Origin: Cavia porcellus
Lineage: Eukaryota > Chordata > Mammalia > Rodentia > Caviidae
Assembly (NCBI RefSeq): GCF_034190915.1
Contig: NW_026947485.1
Coordinates: 130,197,337-130,261,336, forward strand
Length of the DNA: 64,000 nt
Direction of reading: 5' to 3'
Shown here in pieces: positions 1 to 11,079 of the stretch. Under the pieces are notes generated by a model that had not been told where the DNA came from, did no database searches, and worked only from the letters and a program-made list of their open reading frames with translations. The position numbers were made by a program, and so were the translations under genes. Every line of letters begins with the position of its first letter. The stretch's first letter is position 1.

Positions 1-410
1 CAGTCTTTGACTTCGAATCTCAGCTACTCAAAGTTCAGATAACCTACATGACATTTGCAAAATTTGATTCAAGAGGCTATGTTAATGATAAATTTCTGTA
101 ATTTCCCTAAGTTCTCTCCATTCATTCACTCATTCACAAATATAAACATCACATACTTGGTAATAACCTATTACACACCAGGTTAAATGCTGTTTAATCA
201 TTCTAGACATAGCTCACATGAAACAGACTGCCATACTTGGTTGCCAACAAAAATTTGTGTAATAAACATAATATATGTTTTATGTACTATATTTCGCTTT
301 AAGGACCAAGAGATGTCTAGAACAGTTTCATAGTTCTAATCCAGTGTGCACTGGGTATGTCATTGGATTTTTATCAATATACAGAGGCTTAGTCTCCACC
401 TAAATCTGAT
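1..410. other. AT-rich left flank, no gene seen
   Basis: No repeat, RNA gene or coding exon is recognisable here. The DNA is AT-rich with stops in all frames. The boundary with the L1 5' region at about 410 is only approximate, because no target-site duplication was found for that element. Confidence 0.5.
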
Positions 411-847
411 GATGCTGCCGAGGAGGGAACTGGGCTCCCGGCAGGGTTACCTGCTCAACATCCCAAGCCCCAGGAGAGGTAAGATCATCACTCCCAGTGA
501 TCAAGGACTCACCCAGCTTCCAGCCACACTAGACTAAGCTTGGGAGGTTTTGCGGCCAGATTAGATTACATCCAGCAACCTTTTTCAATCAGGGGAGTTG
601 AGAGCACATGAAGTAAGTTCCAGTGCACTGGTCCTTGCACAGGGAGAGCTCTGAACCATCATCCACAGTGGTTAGGTGCCCGCCCAGGTTCCTAGAACAC
701 TGAATATGGTACAGGATGTCCTGTGGGCCTGACTGGACCATGCTCAGCAATCACCATTCAGTCCCAGGAGCCGAGGGCATAGGAGATGATTTCCAACATG
801 GCCAGGGGAAGTCTTGGAACACTACTTGAAACACGGAAATATATACA

Positions 848-1847
848 ATGACAAAATGAAAGGCCAAAATACAAACTCAAACTTCCAGCCTATCTTAAGA
901 AAGCCTACAAGCCATTTACATAGAAGAAAATACATGCCACACACCTGAAATAATAGCAACTGAAATAAAGAAGCAACTCTGGGGAGCTTTAAAGGAATTA
1001 AAACTAGAAATAATCTCCCAAGTAAAAGAAAAAATGATAAAAGTAATGAAAGAGATGCTGAACACATCTAAAGAAGACACAGTTTAAAAATTAGAGGAAA
1101 AAAACAAAAACATAAAATCCCTGAATGAACAATATAAGAAACGAACAGAATACATGAAGCAGATTAAAAGATATATATAGGAAATAAAAAAATTCCATTG
1201 AAAGTTGTCAAAACTGCCTCAATAAAAGTGAAGATAGAATTTCATACCTTGAAGACAAGATTTCAGCCAGTGAACAGGAAATGAAAGATTTTTTAAAAAT
1301 AATAAGGAATCAGGAAATAACAATTCAAGAGCTGCAAGAAGATGCAAAGAAAAACAACATAAGACTGATAGGGATAAATGAAAAAGAGGATAACACAAAT
1401 GATATCAAGAGGCTATTTACAGAAGTAATAGCTGAAATTTTCCCAAACATAAGAATGGAAACTGACATATGGATTAGTGAAACATATAGAACTCCAAATA
1501 GTCATTATCAAAATAAAATTACACACAGACATACAATAATCACCATCCCAGAAATCCAACATAAGAACAGAATATTAAAAGCTGTTAGAGAGAAAAGTCA
1601 GATCACCTATAAAGGAAAACCTATCAGAATCACAGCAGACTTCTCAACACAAACTGTGAAGTCAAGAAGAGCATGGAATGAAATATTTCAGATCCTAAAG
1701 GAAAATGATTTCCAACCTAGACTAATGTACCCTGAAAAACTGTCATTCAAAATGGATAGAAAAATAAGATACTTCTATGACAAAGAACAGCTGAAGAACT
1801 TCATGATCACCAAGCCATCCCTGCAAAGAATACTGAAAGACAGTTGA
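848..1847 (+). pseudogene. LINE-1 ORF1 pseudogene (RNA-binding chaperone)
   Basis: The likely start is the ATG at 848, but a stop follows after three codons (CGA in the 12767 copy reads TGA here), and more stops and shifts lie before 1281. The open part, 1281-1847 (188 aa), covers the end of the coiled coil, the RRM-like domain and the C-terminal domain. Landmarks are NNIRLIGI, YRTPN, the motif PIRITADFS and FQPRLMYPEKLSF. Intact ORF1 protein binds L1 RNA and forms trimers. The copy at 13052-14105 is its closest intact relative in the window. Confidence 0.85.
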
Positions 1848-1925
1848 GATACACTTAGGAATAAAACCACTAAGCAAGGCAGGCAAACAGAATGGAAAGA
1901 AAAAGATGCAACAGCAGAAAGATAA

Positions 1926-4900
1926 CATATCATTTCAACAATAAACCAATATATAACAGTTATAACCATTAATGTTAATGGTCTCAATTCACCTATTAAA
2001 AGACACAGACTGGCAGAATGGATCAAGAAACAACATCCAACCATATGCTGTTTACAAGAAACCCATCTAGCTCAAAAGGATATTCACAGACTGAAAGTCA
2101 AAGGATGGAAAACAATACTTCATGCAACAGGAACTGAAAAAAATATATGTCTGTCTGCAGACAATGTAAACTTCAAATCAAGAATGATCCTAAGAGATAA
2201 AGAAGGTCACTACATACTGGTTAGGGGGAAACTTCAAGAGGAAGAGATAACAATCTTAAATTATATGCACCAAATTCCAGAGCATCCAGTTTTACAAAGC
2301 AAGTATTAATAAAAATGAAAAATCAAATTAGCAATAACACAATTATAACAGGAGACCTTAATACACCATTGACAACAAGGGACAGATCAACCAGACAGAA
2401 AATCAGCGAAGAAATAACAAAACTGAATCACACCTGTGAACAAATGGATTTGATAGACATATACAGAGTGTTCCATCCAACGACATCAGAGTATACATTC
2501 TTCTCAGCAGCACATGGGACATTCTCTAAAACAGACCATATACTAGTCCACAGAATATATTTAAATAAATGCAAAAGAGTTGAAATTATCCCATGCATGT
2601 TATCAGATCACAGTGCCATGAAACTAGAAATTAATGATAAAAGAAACTGCAAAAACCCCACAAACACATGGAAATTAAATAATATACTTGTAAGCAATCA
2701 GTGAGTCACAGGGGAAATTAAAGAAGAAATGAAACAATACATACAAGCAAACAAAAATACAAATACAACTTACCAGAATCTGTGGGATGCAATGAAAACA
2801 GTCCTCAGAGGAAAATTTATTGCACTGAGTTCCCACATCAGGGAAACAGAGCGAATACAAATAAAAAATCTGATGTTACATCTCAAACATATAGAAAAAG
2901 AAAAGCAAGTCAAGCCCAAAGTCAAAAAAAAGAGAGGAAATTATAAAAATCGGAGCAGAAATTAATGCAATAGAGAATAAGAAAACAGTGCAAAAAATCA
3001 ATGAATCAAAGAGTTGGTTCCTTGAAAGAATAAATAAAATTGAAAGCCCCTAGCCAACCTTATTTTAAAAAAGGAAAGAAAAACCTCAAATTCATGCAAT
3101 AAGGAATGAAAAAGTGAAATCATTACAGACTGTGGAAATACAGACAATCATCAACACCTAGTTCAAAAACCTCTACTCTCGTAGGTTCAGTAACACAGAA
3201 GAAATGGACAGATTCCTAGAAACACATGAAGTACCAAAGCTGGGTCAAGAAGATGTAAAACTGCTGAATAACCCAGTTTCTATTAATGAAATCGAAAATG
3301 TAATTAAGTCCTTACCTATAAAGAAGAGCCCAGGACCAGATGGATTCACTGCGGAATTCTACAAGAAATACAAAGAAGACTTAATGCCAACACTTCTCAA
3401 ACTCTTCAATGAAATTGAAAAAGAAGCAATCCTTCCTAAGTCACTCCTGGAAGCAATTACTCTAGTACCAAAACCTGAGAGAGACCCAACTGAAAAAGAG
3501 AACTACAGGCCAATCTTCCTAATGAACACAGATGCAAAACTCCTCAATAAAATATTGGCAAATAGGATGCAGTAAATCATCAAGAAGATTATATACCATG
3601 ACCAAGTGGGATTCATCCCAGGTATGCAGGGATGGTTCAACAAACATAAATCAATAAATGTAATCCACCATATCAATAAAGCCAAAAGTAAGAATCACAT
3701 GATCATTTCTATAGATGCAGAAAAAGCTTTTGATAAGGTCCAACATTCATTTATGATAAGAACCTTACAGAAAATCGGAATAGATGGTCTTTACCTCAAT
3801 ATAATAAAGGCCATCTATGACAAACCAACAGCCAATATCATACTAAATGGACAAAAACTGAATGTCTTTACCTTAAAATCAGGCACAAGATAAGGATGTC
3901 TCTTATCACCGCTCCTATTCAACATAGTACTGGAAATACTAGCCAGAGCAATTACACAAGAGAGAGAAATAAAAGAGGTAAAGATAGGAAAATAGGAAGT
4001 TAAATTATCATTATTCACACATGACATGATACTCTACATATAAGACCCCCAAAACTCCATTGAAAGTCTCCTAGATATAATAAATAAATTCATCAATATA
4101 GCTGGATGCAAAATCAATACTCAAAAATCAATAACATTCTTATACACTAACAACAAAATCACTGAGAGAGAAATAAGAGAAGCCACAACCTTCACACTAG
4201 CATCCAAAAAAATTAAATACTTAGGAATTAATCTCACAAAAGATGTAAAAGATCTATACATGGAAAACTATAATACCTTGAAAAAGAAATCAAAGAGGAT
4301 CTCAGAAAATGTAAAGACATCCCTTGCTCATGGATAGGAAGAATAAATATTGTGAAAATGGCCATTATCCCAAAACTCTTATACAGATTCAATGCAATCC
4401 TAATGAAAATACCATCAACATAACTCATAGATCTAGAGAAATCACTCCTAACATTCGTCTGGAACCAGAAGAGACCTAGAATAACAAAGACATTTCTAAG
4501 CAGCAAAGGCAAGACAGGAGGCATCATGATCCCTGACTGGAAGTCATACTACAAAGCAACAGTAGTAAAATCAACATGATACTGGAATCAAAACAGATCT
4601 GAAGATCAATGGAATAGATTAGAAGATATAACCACAACTACAAACACACTCAACCACCTTATCTTTGATAAAGGGGCCGAACATGTTCACTGGAAGTACG
4701 ACAGTCTATTTAACAAATGGTGTTGGAAAAACTGGTTCTCCATATGCTGAAAACTAAAACTAGACCCATGCCTATCACCAGGTACTAAATTAAAATCTAA
4801 GTGGATCAAAGATCTGAATATTAAAACAGAACCACTAAATCTGTTGGGAGACAAATTGGGTAAAAATCTTGAAGACATAGGGGCAGGTAGAGAATTCACA

Positions 4901-5742
4901 AACAGGAATCAAACTACACCGGAAATACTTCCCAGATTCAATAACTGGGATCACGACTTATCAAAAAGTTTCTGCATGTCAAAAGAAATCTCCAGCATAG
5001 TGAAAAGTCACAATCTGGGAAAAAATCTTAGTGAACTGTCCCTCAGACAAAGGACTTCTGTCTAAAACATATAAATAATTTTAAAAAATCAAACCTCGAA
5101 ATTCAAAGACCCAATCCAAAAATGGGCATCTGAGATAAATACACACTTCTCAGATGAAGAAATACAAATGACAAGTAAATATATGAAAAATGTTCATCAT
5201 CATTACTCATTAGAGAAATGCAAATTAAGACCACACTGAGATTGCATCTCATTCCAGAAATAATGGCCAGGATCAAGAAAACTACCAACAACAAATGCTG
5301 GAGAGGCTGTGGGGACAAAAGAACTCTCCTGCATTGCTGGTTAGAGTGTAAACTGGTGCAACCACTGTGGAGGTCAGTCTGGAGATTTCTCAAAAAGCTG
5401 GGATTGGAAGTCCCATTTGATCCAGCTATTCCACTTCTAGGCAAATTCCCAGAAGAACTGAAAACATCATGCCACAGTGATATATGTGCACCTATGTTTA
5501 TAGCAGCACAATTTGTAAAGGCCAGATCTTGGAAACAACCTAAGTGTCCAACAACTGAGGAATGGATAAAAAAGTTGTGGTATTTTTATACAACAGAGGG
5601 TTTCATTATACTCAGCTACTCATTCTTTATGAATGATCACATTGAGATATTTATAAATAAATGGACACAACTTGAGACTATATTCATAAGCAAAATAAAT
5701 CAAACTCACATGTATAAATATCATATAGTTTCTCTAGTGTAA
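1926..5742 (+). pseudogene. LINE-1 ORF2 pseudogene (endonuclease and reverse transcriptase)
   Basis: ORF2 encodes an AP-type endonuclease, a reverse transcriptase and a C-terminal Cys-rich region. Here the start codon has decayed (ATA where the 12767 copy has ATG) and the reading frame is broken into pieces. The endonuclease part includes 2315-2704, with TGDLNTPL and the SDH motif. Reverse transcriptase pieces are 3204-3575 ([16 protein letters not shown]) and 3606-3893 ([15 protein letters not shown]). The catalytic FADD is mutated to FTHD near 4015-4025. The C-terminal piece 5218-5742 is open for 174 codons, carries the CCHC-like pattern CWRGCG...HCWLEC and reaches the natural stop. It is clearly a dead copy. 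Confidence 0.88.
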
Positions 5743-6334
5743 GAAATGGGAAGAGTACGTAAAAGTTTTTGGTAATCATGATTGCCCATTACATTGCTTT
5801 GAAGCCTTACAATGTTTCCATTCATTAGTTGGAATGGTTTTATCCTGGGTTGTTTGATTTTATTTTCTGTGATGGTACAAACAGCTATTTTGAAGAACAC
5901 GAGACATTATAATAACCAGTGCTGATTTAATATCATCTTGTTTTGAAGTTCTATCCTACTTTTGTTCTTCAGTCTCCATCGGTTTTATCATGTTGTATCT
6001 TATTGGATTTTATCATGTGTGATAGTATAAACAAATTTTTTATGGAAAATGGGATAATATAGTAACCATTGTTCATTTTCTGTAATTTGGTTCTGAATGC
6101 CCTGTAATACTTTCATTCTGTTTAATGGTTTTATATTATTTTGTTATGTTTGATACTATTGTGTGTGAAGGTATGCTCAACTACTTCAAGGAAAGAGACA
6201 TTGTGGCAGCTACTGTTATATCGGGTTGTCTTGTGAAATACTGTGTTGCTCAAATGGTTCTGTTCTGTTCTGACCTGCTTTGTTATGTCTTCTTTTATCT
6301 TAATCTCTTTAAAATAAAAATTTTTAAAAAGCTA
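5743..6334 (+). other. LINE-1 3' UTR, short form with degenerate tandem units
   Basis: About four diverged units follow the ORF2 stop. They are marked by a GGTAACCATT-like core, TTGTTTTGAAGT and GATAGTAT-like words, spaced roughly 145-150 bases apart. The tract ends in CTTTAAAATAAAAA, an A-rich tail with a poly(A)-signal-like word. The same layout, but with about three more units, is present at 17956-19414. Confidence 0.65.
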
Positions 6335-6554
6335 CTGCATTAGAATTTCTGAGAATGAAACCCTTAAACCTGAATTTGTGCAAATTTTACTAGTAAATTC
6401 GACAGTGCGTTGAACTTTAAGATGCAAGGTGTAAAATAGTACAGAAAAAGAGAAAACAAAATGACTAAAAAGTAAATACAAAGACAGAAGCATTAAATTC
6501 TGCCTGGAGAGATTACAGAGATTTCAAGAAGTAGCCTTGTAGATAAGCCTTCCT

Positions 6555-6568
6555 AAATAAGAAATTCA
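6555..6568 (+). repeat. Left target-site duplication of the ID-L1 composite
   Basis: AAATAAGAAATTCA occurs here and again at 7230-7243, immediately outside the SINE start and the L1 A-tail. Part of the match (AAATAA) could be tail sequence; GAAATTCA is unambiguous. Confidence 0.7.
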
Positions 6569-6650
6569 AGGGCTGGGAATATAGCTCAGTGGTGCAGCAT
6601 CTGCCTGGTAAGTGTGAGGTCCTAAGTTTGATTCAAGGTGCCCACAAAAT
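6569..6650 (+). repeat. ID-type tRNA-derived SINE
   Basis: The copy begins GGGCTGGGAATATAGCTCAG and continues with the A-box and B-box-like words of the ID family (GGTAAGTGTGAGG; TTTGATTCAAGG). It ends in CCCACAAAAT without a true A-tail. ID-type SINEs are RNA polymerase III transcribed and mobilised by L1. It is not a functional tRNA gene: no acceptor stem closes around it. Confidence 0.8.
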
Positions 6651-7229
6651 CCTTTACGGTTTTGTTCAATAGTATTACAACTAATAATATAGGCAATTCT
6701 ATTAGAAATAGCGGGAGGCATTAGGGTAACCATTATTGATCACCTTGTATTATGTTTTTATATTATCTATTATATCCACCCTTTTGACTTGACCGATTCT
6801 GTTCTGTTATGTCACATTTGGTTTTACTCTCTTCCAAAAAAGCAATAAGAACAGTGGGAGCAATGAAACCCAAAATGTGTAATAGTCACTGTACAAAAGA
6901 GAGGAAAAGAAAATGCTCTAAACTATATAACTGCATGTATATTTAAATGTATAAGACAGAAAATGATATCACAGAGTTCTAATGGATCATTGAACAGAAC
7001 TGTTTGCAGTATCATTGCTGGAATGTCCACTCTACAAACTTTAATTCTGTGACTTGAACAATTATTTCTAAGAGGGCAATATGTAATCTATTAACTAGTG
7101 ATTTCCTACTGCGCATTTTTTTCTTCTGTAAATCTGTATAACTTGTACCCTTCACTGTTTTTTTTTTCTTTTCTTTTCTCCTTAAATAAAAATAAAAAAA
7201 AATAAATAAAAATAAATAAATAAATAAAT
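6651..7229 (+). repeat. 5'-truncated LINE-1 3' UTR (terminal part, long form)
   Basis: The sequence matches the last part of the 3' UTR at about 18870-19414 and at 37620-38158: the GGTAACCATT core, the CATTTGGTTTTACTCTCT region, AACTAGTGATTTCCTACTG, and CTTGTACCC before the tail. The match begins near TTTACGGTTTTG at about 6653. It carries no coding sequence. Confidence 0.8.
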
Positions 7230-7243
7230 AAATAAGAAATTCA
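7230..7243 (+). repeat. Right target-site duplication of the ID-L1 composite
   Basis: AAATAAGAAATTCA, identical to 6555-6568, follows the A-rich tail directly. Confidence 0.7.
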
Positions 7244-7704
7244 TGAAGTAGATAAGTAGGCAGAGGCAAAACATATGGAGATAAATAAAAGAATGAGACC
7301 ATTATGGTATATTTGGAAACTGCAAGTAGCTATTTTTGGACGAAAGACATACAAGAAGAAAAGTCAGGAGAAGCTGGAAAGCTAATTAAAAGTTAAAGGA
7401 TCACATAGGAGTTGCTAGAAGTTTGATTTTGTATTGTGCACTGGAAAGAGTTACTACAGTTTCTTGGTTAAAGAAGTAATATGATTAGAAAAATTATAAA
7501 TACTGTGGGAAAATCAGCATAAAGGAGATACCATATGCTGAGTGAGAAATAATGAGGAATTGAACTCAAATACTGACATTAAGAAAAAAAGAAAGGGCAG
7601 GGAGATCTTTGAGGAGGAGAAATTGCCTCAGCGGATGATAAAACAGATTATAAGGAGAAATTACTAGTTTCTAATTTGCGAACTATATATGCTTGTTGTA
7701 AACA
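7244..7704. other. Unassigned AT-rich DNA
   Basis: I see no recognisable repeat or coding exon in this stretch. Confidence 0.4.
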
Positions 7705-7930
7705 GTAACAATAGATAATAGGATATTTGCCATATGCTAAGTGCCGTTGTAAGGGTTTTGTTTACTTCATCTATATTAGATACCAAGGGACAAATACTAC
7801 AGCCACTTTAAAGATCAGGAAACTGAGGCACAGGAAGGTTGAGCAGCTTGCCTGAAGTCACCAACTAGAAAGTAACAATCCCAGGACTTGAACCCAGGCA
7901 ATCTGCTTTTTTGCTCTGTGTTTCTAAGTC
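7705..7930 (-). repeat. MIR SINE (ancient mammalian tRNA-derived)
   Basis: The core reads AGGAAACTGAGGCACAGGAAGG, then a GCCTGAAGTCACC-like word and GGACTTGAACCCAGGC. This is the highly recognisable reverse-strand MIR core. It is diverged, as expected for a repeat shared by all mammals, and not specific to this lineage. Confidence 0.85.
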
Positions 7931-10714
7931 ACTTTGTTCTACAGAGAGAGAATATGATGAGGCACAGCAGAACTCAAGAACTAAAGGCTGATAGGAAAGA
8001 CACCACAATCATTTCAGAAGTTGTTGACTTTAAAGTGCTTGCTGAGATGCTAAACAGGCAGTTGGCAATGTGAACCCGGAATAGTCTGCAGCAGGCATTT
8101 AGGATTGGATTCTTTAGTATGCAGGTAGTTTTCCACTACTGGTGTGAAGGAGAAACACAGAAACAGTGTGTGCAGTGAATAGAAAAATAGGTTAAAATAA
8201 TATTAAATTTCAGAGGGCTATCAATGATGTTGATAATATAATGCCATCTAAATACATGTAAATTATATCTATTTACCTACATCCGTGTATGTCTCTCATT
8301 ACAAACAGATTATTTCTTTGAGAGCACTGCCTCTTGATTTAACAGAAGGTAATAGAAATATTTATTTGGGGTAAAATCTTTCAGATTATTTATGGGCTAT
8401 GAGGCAAACAATCAAGCGATCTCACATGAGACTCCATCTATAAAATATATATCACCAAAACTGTAACAAACTACTTTAAAAAAAAAAGGATTATTCCAAA
8501 AAGACTCCCTGTGTTGCTGAGACATTTCTATCAGGATATTAATGGAATGCCAGGGTCCAATGTGAAACTGTGAAAGCTGTACACACATCATTCTGGTAGC
8601 AAGGAAAATTTTGGATTAGTTTCATTTCTCCAAGCTCCTATAACAACCTACTTCACTCTTCAACAATAATATTCCATGTCACTAACCCCATTAATCTGTC
8701 AAGTTTGAACGTTACTTAACTTTGTGCTTTTCCCCGAAGATTTACATAGAAATCTGACAGCATCATTTGGCACCATTTTCTGGCTTTGCTGAGCAAAAAC
8801 ACAATATTGGCAGGAACTAGGACTTAATGCTCTGTGCCATCCAAAAGACAGCCTGCACTGGAAAGAAATATTAGGAATATCATTATTACTTTTTGAACAA
8901 GGCCGTGTGATCCAGACTTTCTGAATCTTAATTCTATTGACGCTCAAGTAACAGTTTTTAAACATGACAAGTCAAAGTTTGTTCTCTTTTTATATGAACC
9001 TACCTAAAATATCAGCCTTTAATTGCTATATTACACCCCCAGTATCTTAACTTTGCATTCAAGGAGTTGAAGATTGAATACAGCACGGAGGAGTCAGAAA
9101 ACCTCTGGTTGTGCCACGGCCTGGCACAGTGAGTGTCACTACAAACAGGATCAGTAACTGTTGAATGAACGAGACCCCAGCTATCCAGGTGACAGACCTA
9201 TACTTTGGGTGACCTTTTAGGTCAGATAGATCCATCCAGGACCAGCATAAGAATTGTTGTGTCCTGATGTCTCCTGGCCGGCTCTGGTCTGACATTAAAA
9301 CTCCATCCTGTATTATGAAAGCATTCCAAATGTTCTTTTGCTACACTCTTGCTGACAAAATTTCTTCAGTTTCAAATGAAAAGAAAAAAAAGAACTGTTG
9401 ATGTACAAAACATTATCATTACATTACTTGACAAGTGTCAGTGCACACTCAGTTAACCACTCAAGTGTCTTGACATTTTTATGATTTGACTCTTACCAGA
9501 GAGAGTATCATGTCATTGGGAAGATCTGTTTTTTTCCTGAAAGCAATTAAACATTGATGTTGCTCTCTTAATGGAGAAATAGAATCTGGTCTTTTTACCC
9601 TCATTTTGCTTCTAGTATAGACATTTCCATTATGTGACAAAAAGATGAACTTAAGAAAGAGTATATAAATGGGATTTGTAGTGCTAATCAGCAGTGTGGT
9701 TTTGGGACATATTCATAACTTCTTAGGTCTTGGTTCACTCTATAAAAGGAAGGGGTTTAATTAAATGATAGTAATGAAACACTAACTTTCTTTTAATTTA
9801 AATCTGTTACATTATCACATGCTTTTATTTTAGAAAAGCACTTCCATTACTATTCTTGTTTGTGTTAGGGGGTTTTAATTAAGATACTGTAATGTAAATT
9901 AACTTTAATTGAGAAGTCTGTGAAATTCTTTCAATCTATGATTTACTATTTCTATGTCTGACTTAATATATTCTATTGTCCATAACTTCATAACTAGGCA
10001 ATAAAGGAACCAGCTCTGGTATACAGTGATATTATTCCTAAGCCCTGCATAATTTTCTTTCAAAATACACTGAACATTTTTCCTTTATCTCTATCAAAAG
10101 AGTATGAAATGAACATGGCAAAATGACTTGTCTTCATTAAGCAATTATCCATTTATGTAAAACATTTAACTCATTTTAATTCCTTTTTTTAAAAAAAATC
10201 ACTTTCTTTTTAAATTCATTTACAAAAGGCATTGACAAGCACCCCATTAGCAAATTATCACTTTAGAAAGCTGGCAACAATAAATGTCTTTATCACATAA
10301 AGGATGCCCAGTTAAATTTGAATTTCAGGTAAGCAGTGGAGTTTTATTATAATAATCCTGAAATATTCTGAACAAATTTGTACCAAAATATTCTTAAATG
10401 ATAAACATACTAAAATTATTTGATATTTATCTAACATTCAAATTTAACTGAACATTCTATATTTTATGTGCTATTTTTGGTGAACTTTAAAAATTCCCAT
10501 TTATAAATGGAAGTGATCAGGGTGATACCAAATTCTAGGTGGTCTAAGACAACTGAAGTCTGTTTCTCACTTTATGTGAGATATCCTAGTGAGCAGGTGG
10601 CTTTTGTCTAATTGCTCACAGAAGGATCAAATCTCCCCTTTTGTAACTGTGTCATCCTTTTAGCTTCAAAGAGGTTCCCCTGCACCCAGCTGATGGAGGA
10701 GAGAACAAGAGGAA
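7931..10714. other. Unassigned single-copy-like DNA, no gene supported
   Basis: The stretch is AT-rich (for example 9780-10500) with short random open frames only. Frames of up to 88 codons (8699-8965, 9059-9295, both minus) resemble nothing I recognise and lack exon-like signals. Confidence 0.45.
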
Positions 10715-11079
10715 TGCTATCATTTGGATTGTGCATGTTTCCCAAAGGAGTACATGTGAGAAGATGTAGTCCCCAGAGTGGCACTTTAGGAAGGTGGTAG
10801 AAGCTTTAGAGTTGGGAGCTAGTTACAACCTTGAGGTCATGGGGACATGCTCTTGAAGGGGACAATGAGATTTGTGTTCCTTCCCCCTTCTTCTGCAGGA
10901 GGCAGTTTTCCTTGGCCACACAACCCTGCCCTGACGTGCTGCTGAACTGCCATATGCCCAAAGCAATAAGACCAACTGATCATGAATTAGATCCTCTCCA
11001 ACTGTAAGCCAAAATAAACTGTTTTCTATTTAACTCAGGTATTTTGTTACAGGAGAAGAAAGTGGAAGAACACTAATAG
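10715..11079 (+). repeat. MaLR-type solo LTR
   Basis: The LTR starts TGCTATCATTTGGATTGTG. It continues with GTCCCCAGAGTGGCA, a GGTGGTAGAAGCTTT word and a GAGGTCATGGGGACATGC word, and near the end has AAGCCAAAATAAACTG (poly(A) signal region) and CAGGTATTTTGTTACAG. This order is that of mammalian MaLR LTRs (MST/MLT group). No internal region is attached. Subfamily assignment would need an alignment. Confidence 0.75.

Larger units (their letters stand above)
411..6334 (+). mobile_element. Decayed LINE-1 element, near full length, short 3' UTR form
   Basis: This is a non-LTR retrotransposon copy in the order 5' UTR (about 411-847), ORF1 (848-1847), ORF2 (1926-5742) and 3' UTR (5743-6334). Recognisable L1 protein stretches run through it in shifting frames, with many stops and frameshifts, so it cannot move. 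Its 3' UTR ends at about 6334 after an AATAAA-like A-rich tail. That point corresponds to the middle of the 3' UTR of the L1 at 12767-19414, so this copy ends early. I could not match the flanks as a target-site duplication, so both ends are approximate. Its 5' UTR does not resemble the repeats of the 12767 copy, which suggests a different subfamily. Confidence 0.85.
6569..7229 (+). mobile_element. Chimeric retrotransposon: ID-type SINE joined to LINE-1 3' UTR
   Basis: An ID-like SINE (6569-6650) runs straight into a 5'-truncated L1 3' UTR (about 6651-7229) ending in an AAAT-rich tail. The single duplication at 6555-6568 and 7230-7243 encloses both parts. There is no second duplication at the SINE/L1 joint and no long A-tail on the SINE. 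This is what a template switch from L1 RNA to SINE RNA during target-primed reverse transcription would leave. The alternative, a SINE landing exactly at the L1 5' boundary, is less economical. Confidence 0.7.

Noticed and set aside
411..6334. A target-site duplication for the first L1
   Set aside because: I compared the sequence after the tail at 6334 with the region before 411 and found no convincing match, so none is claimed.
6569..6650. A functional tRNA gene
   Set aside because: A- and B-box-like words are present, but there is no acceptor stem or anticodon arm. It is an ID-type SINE.
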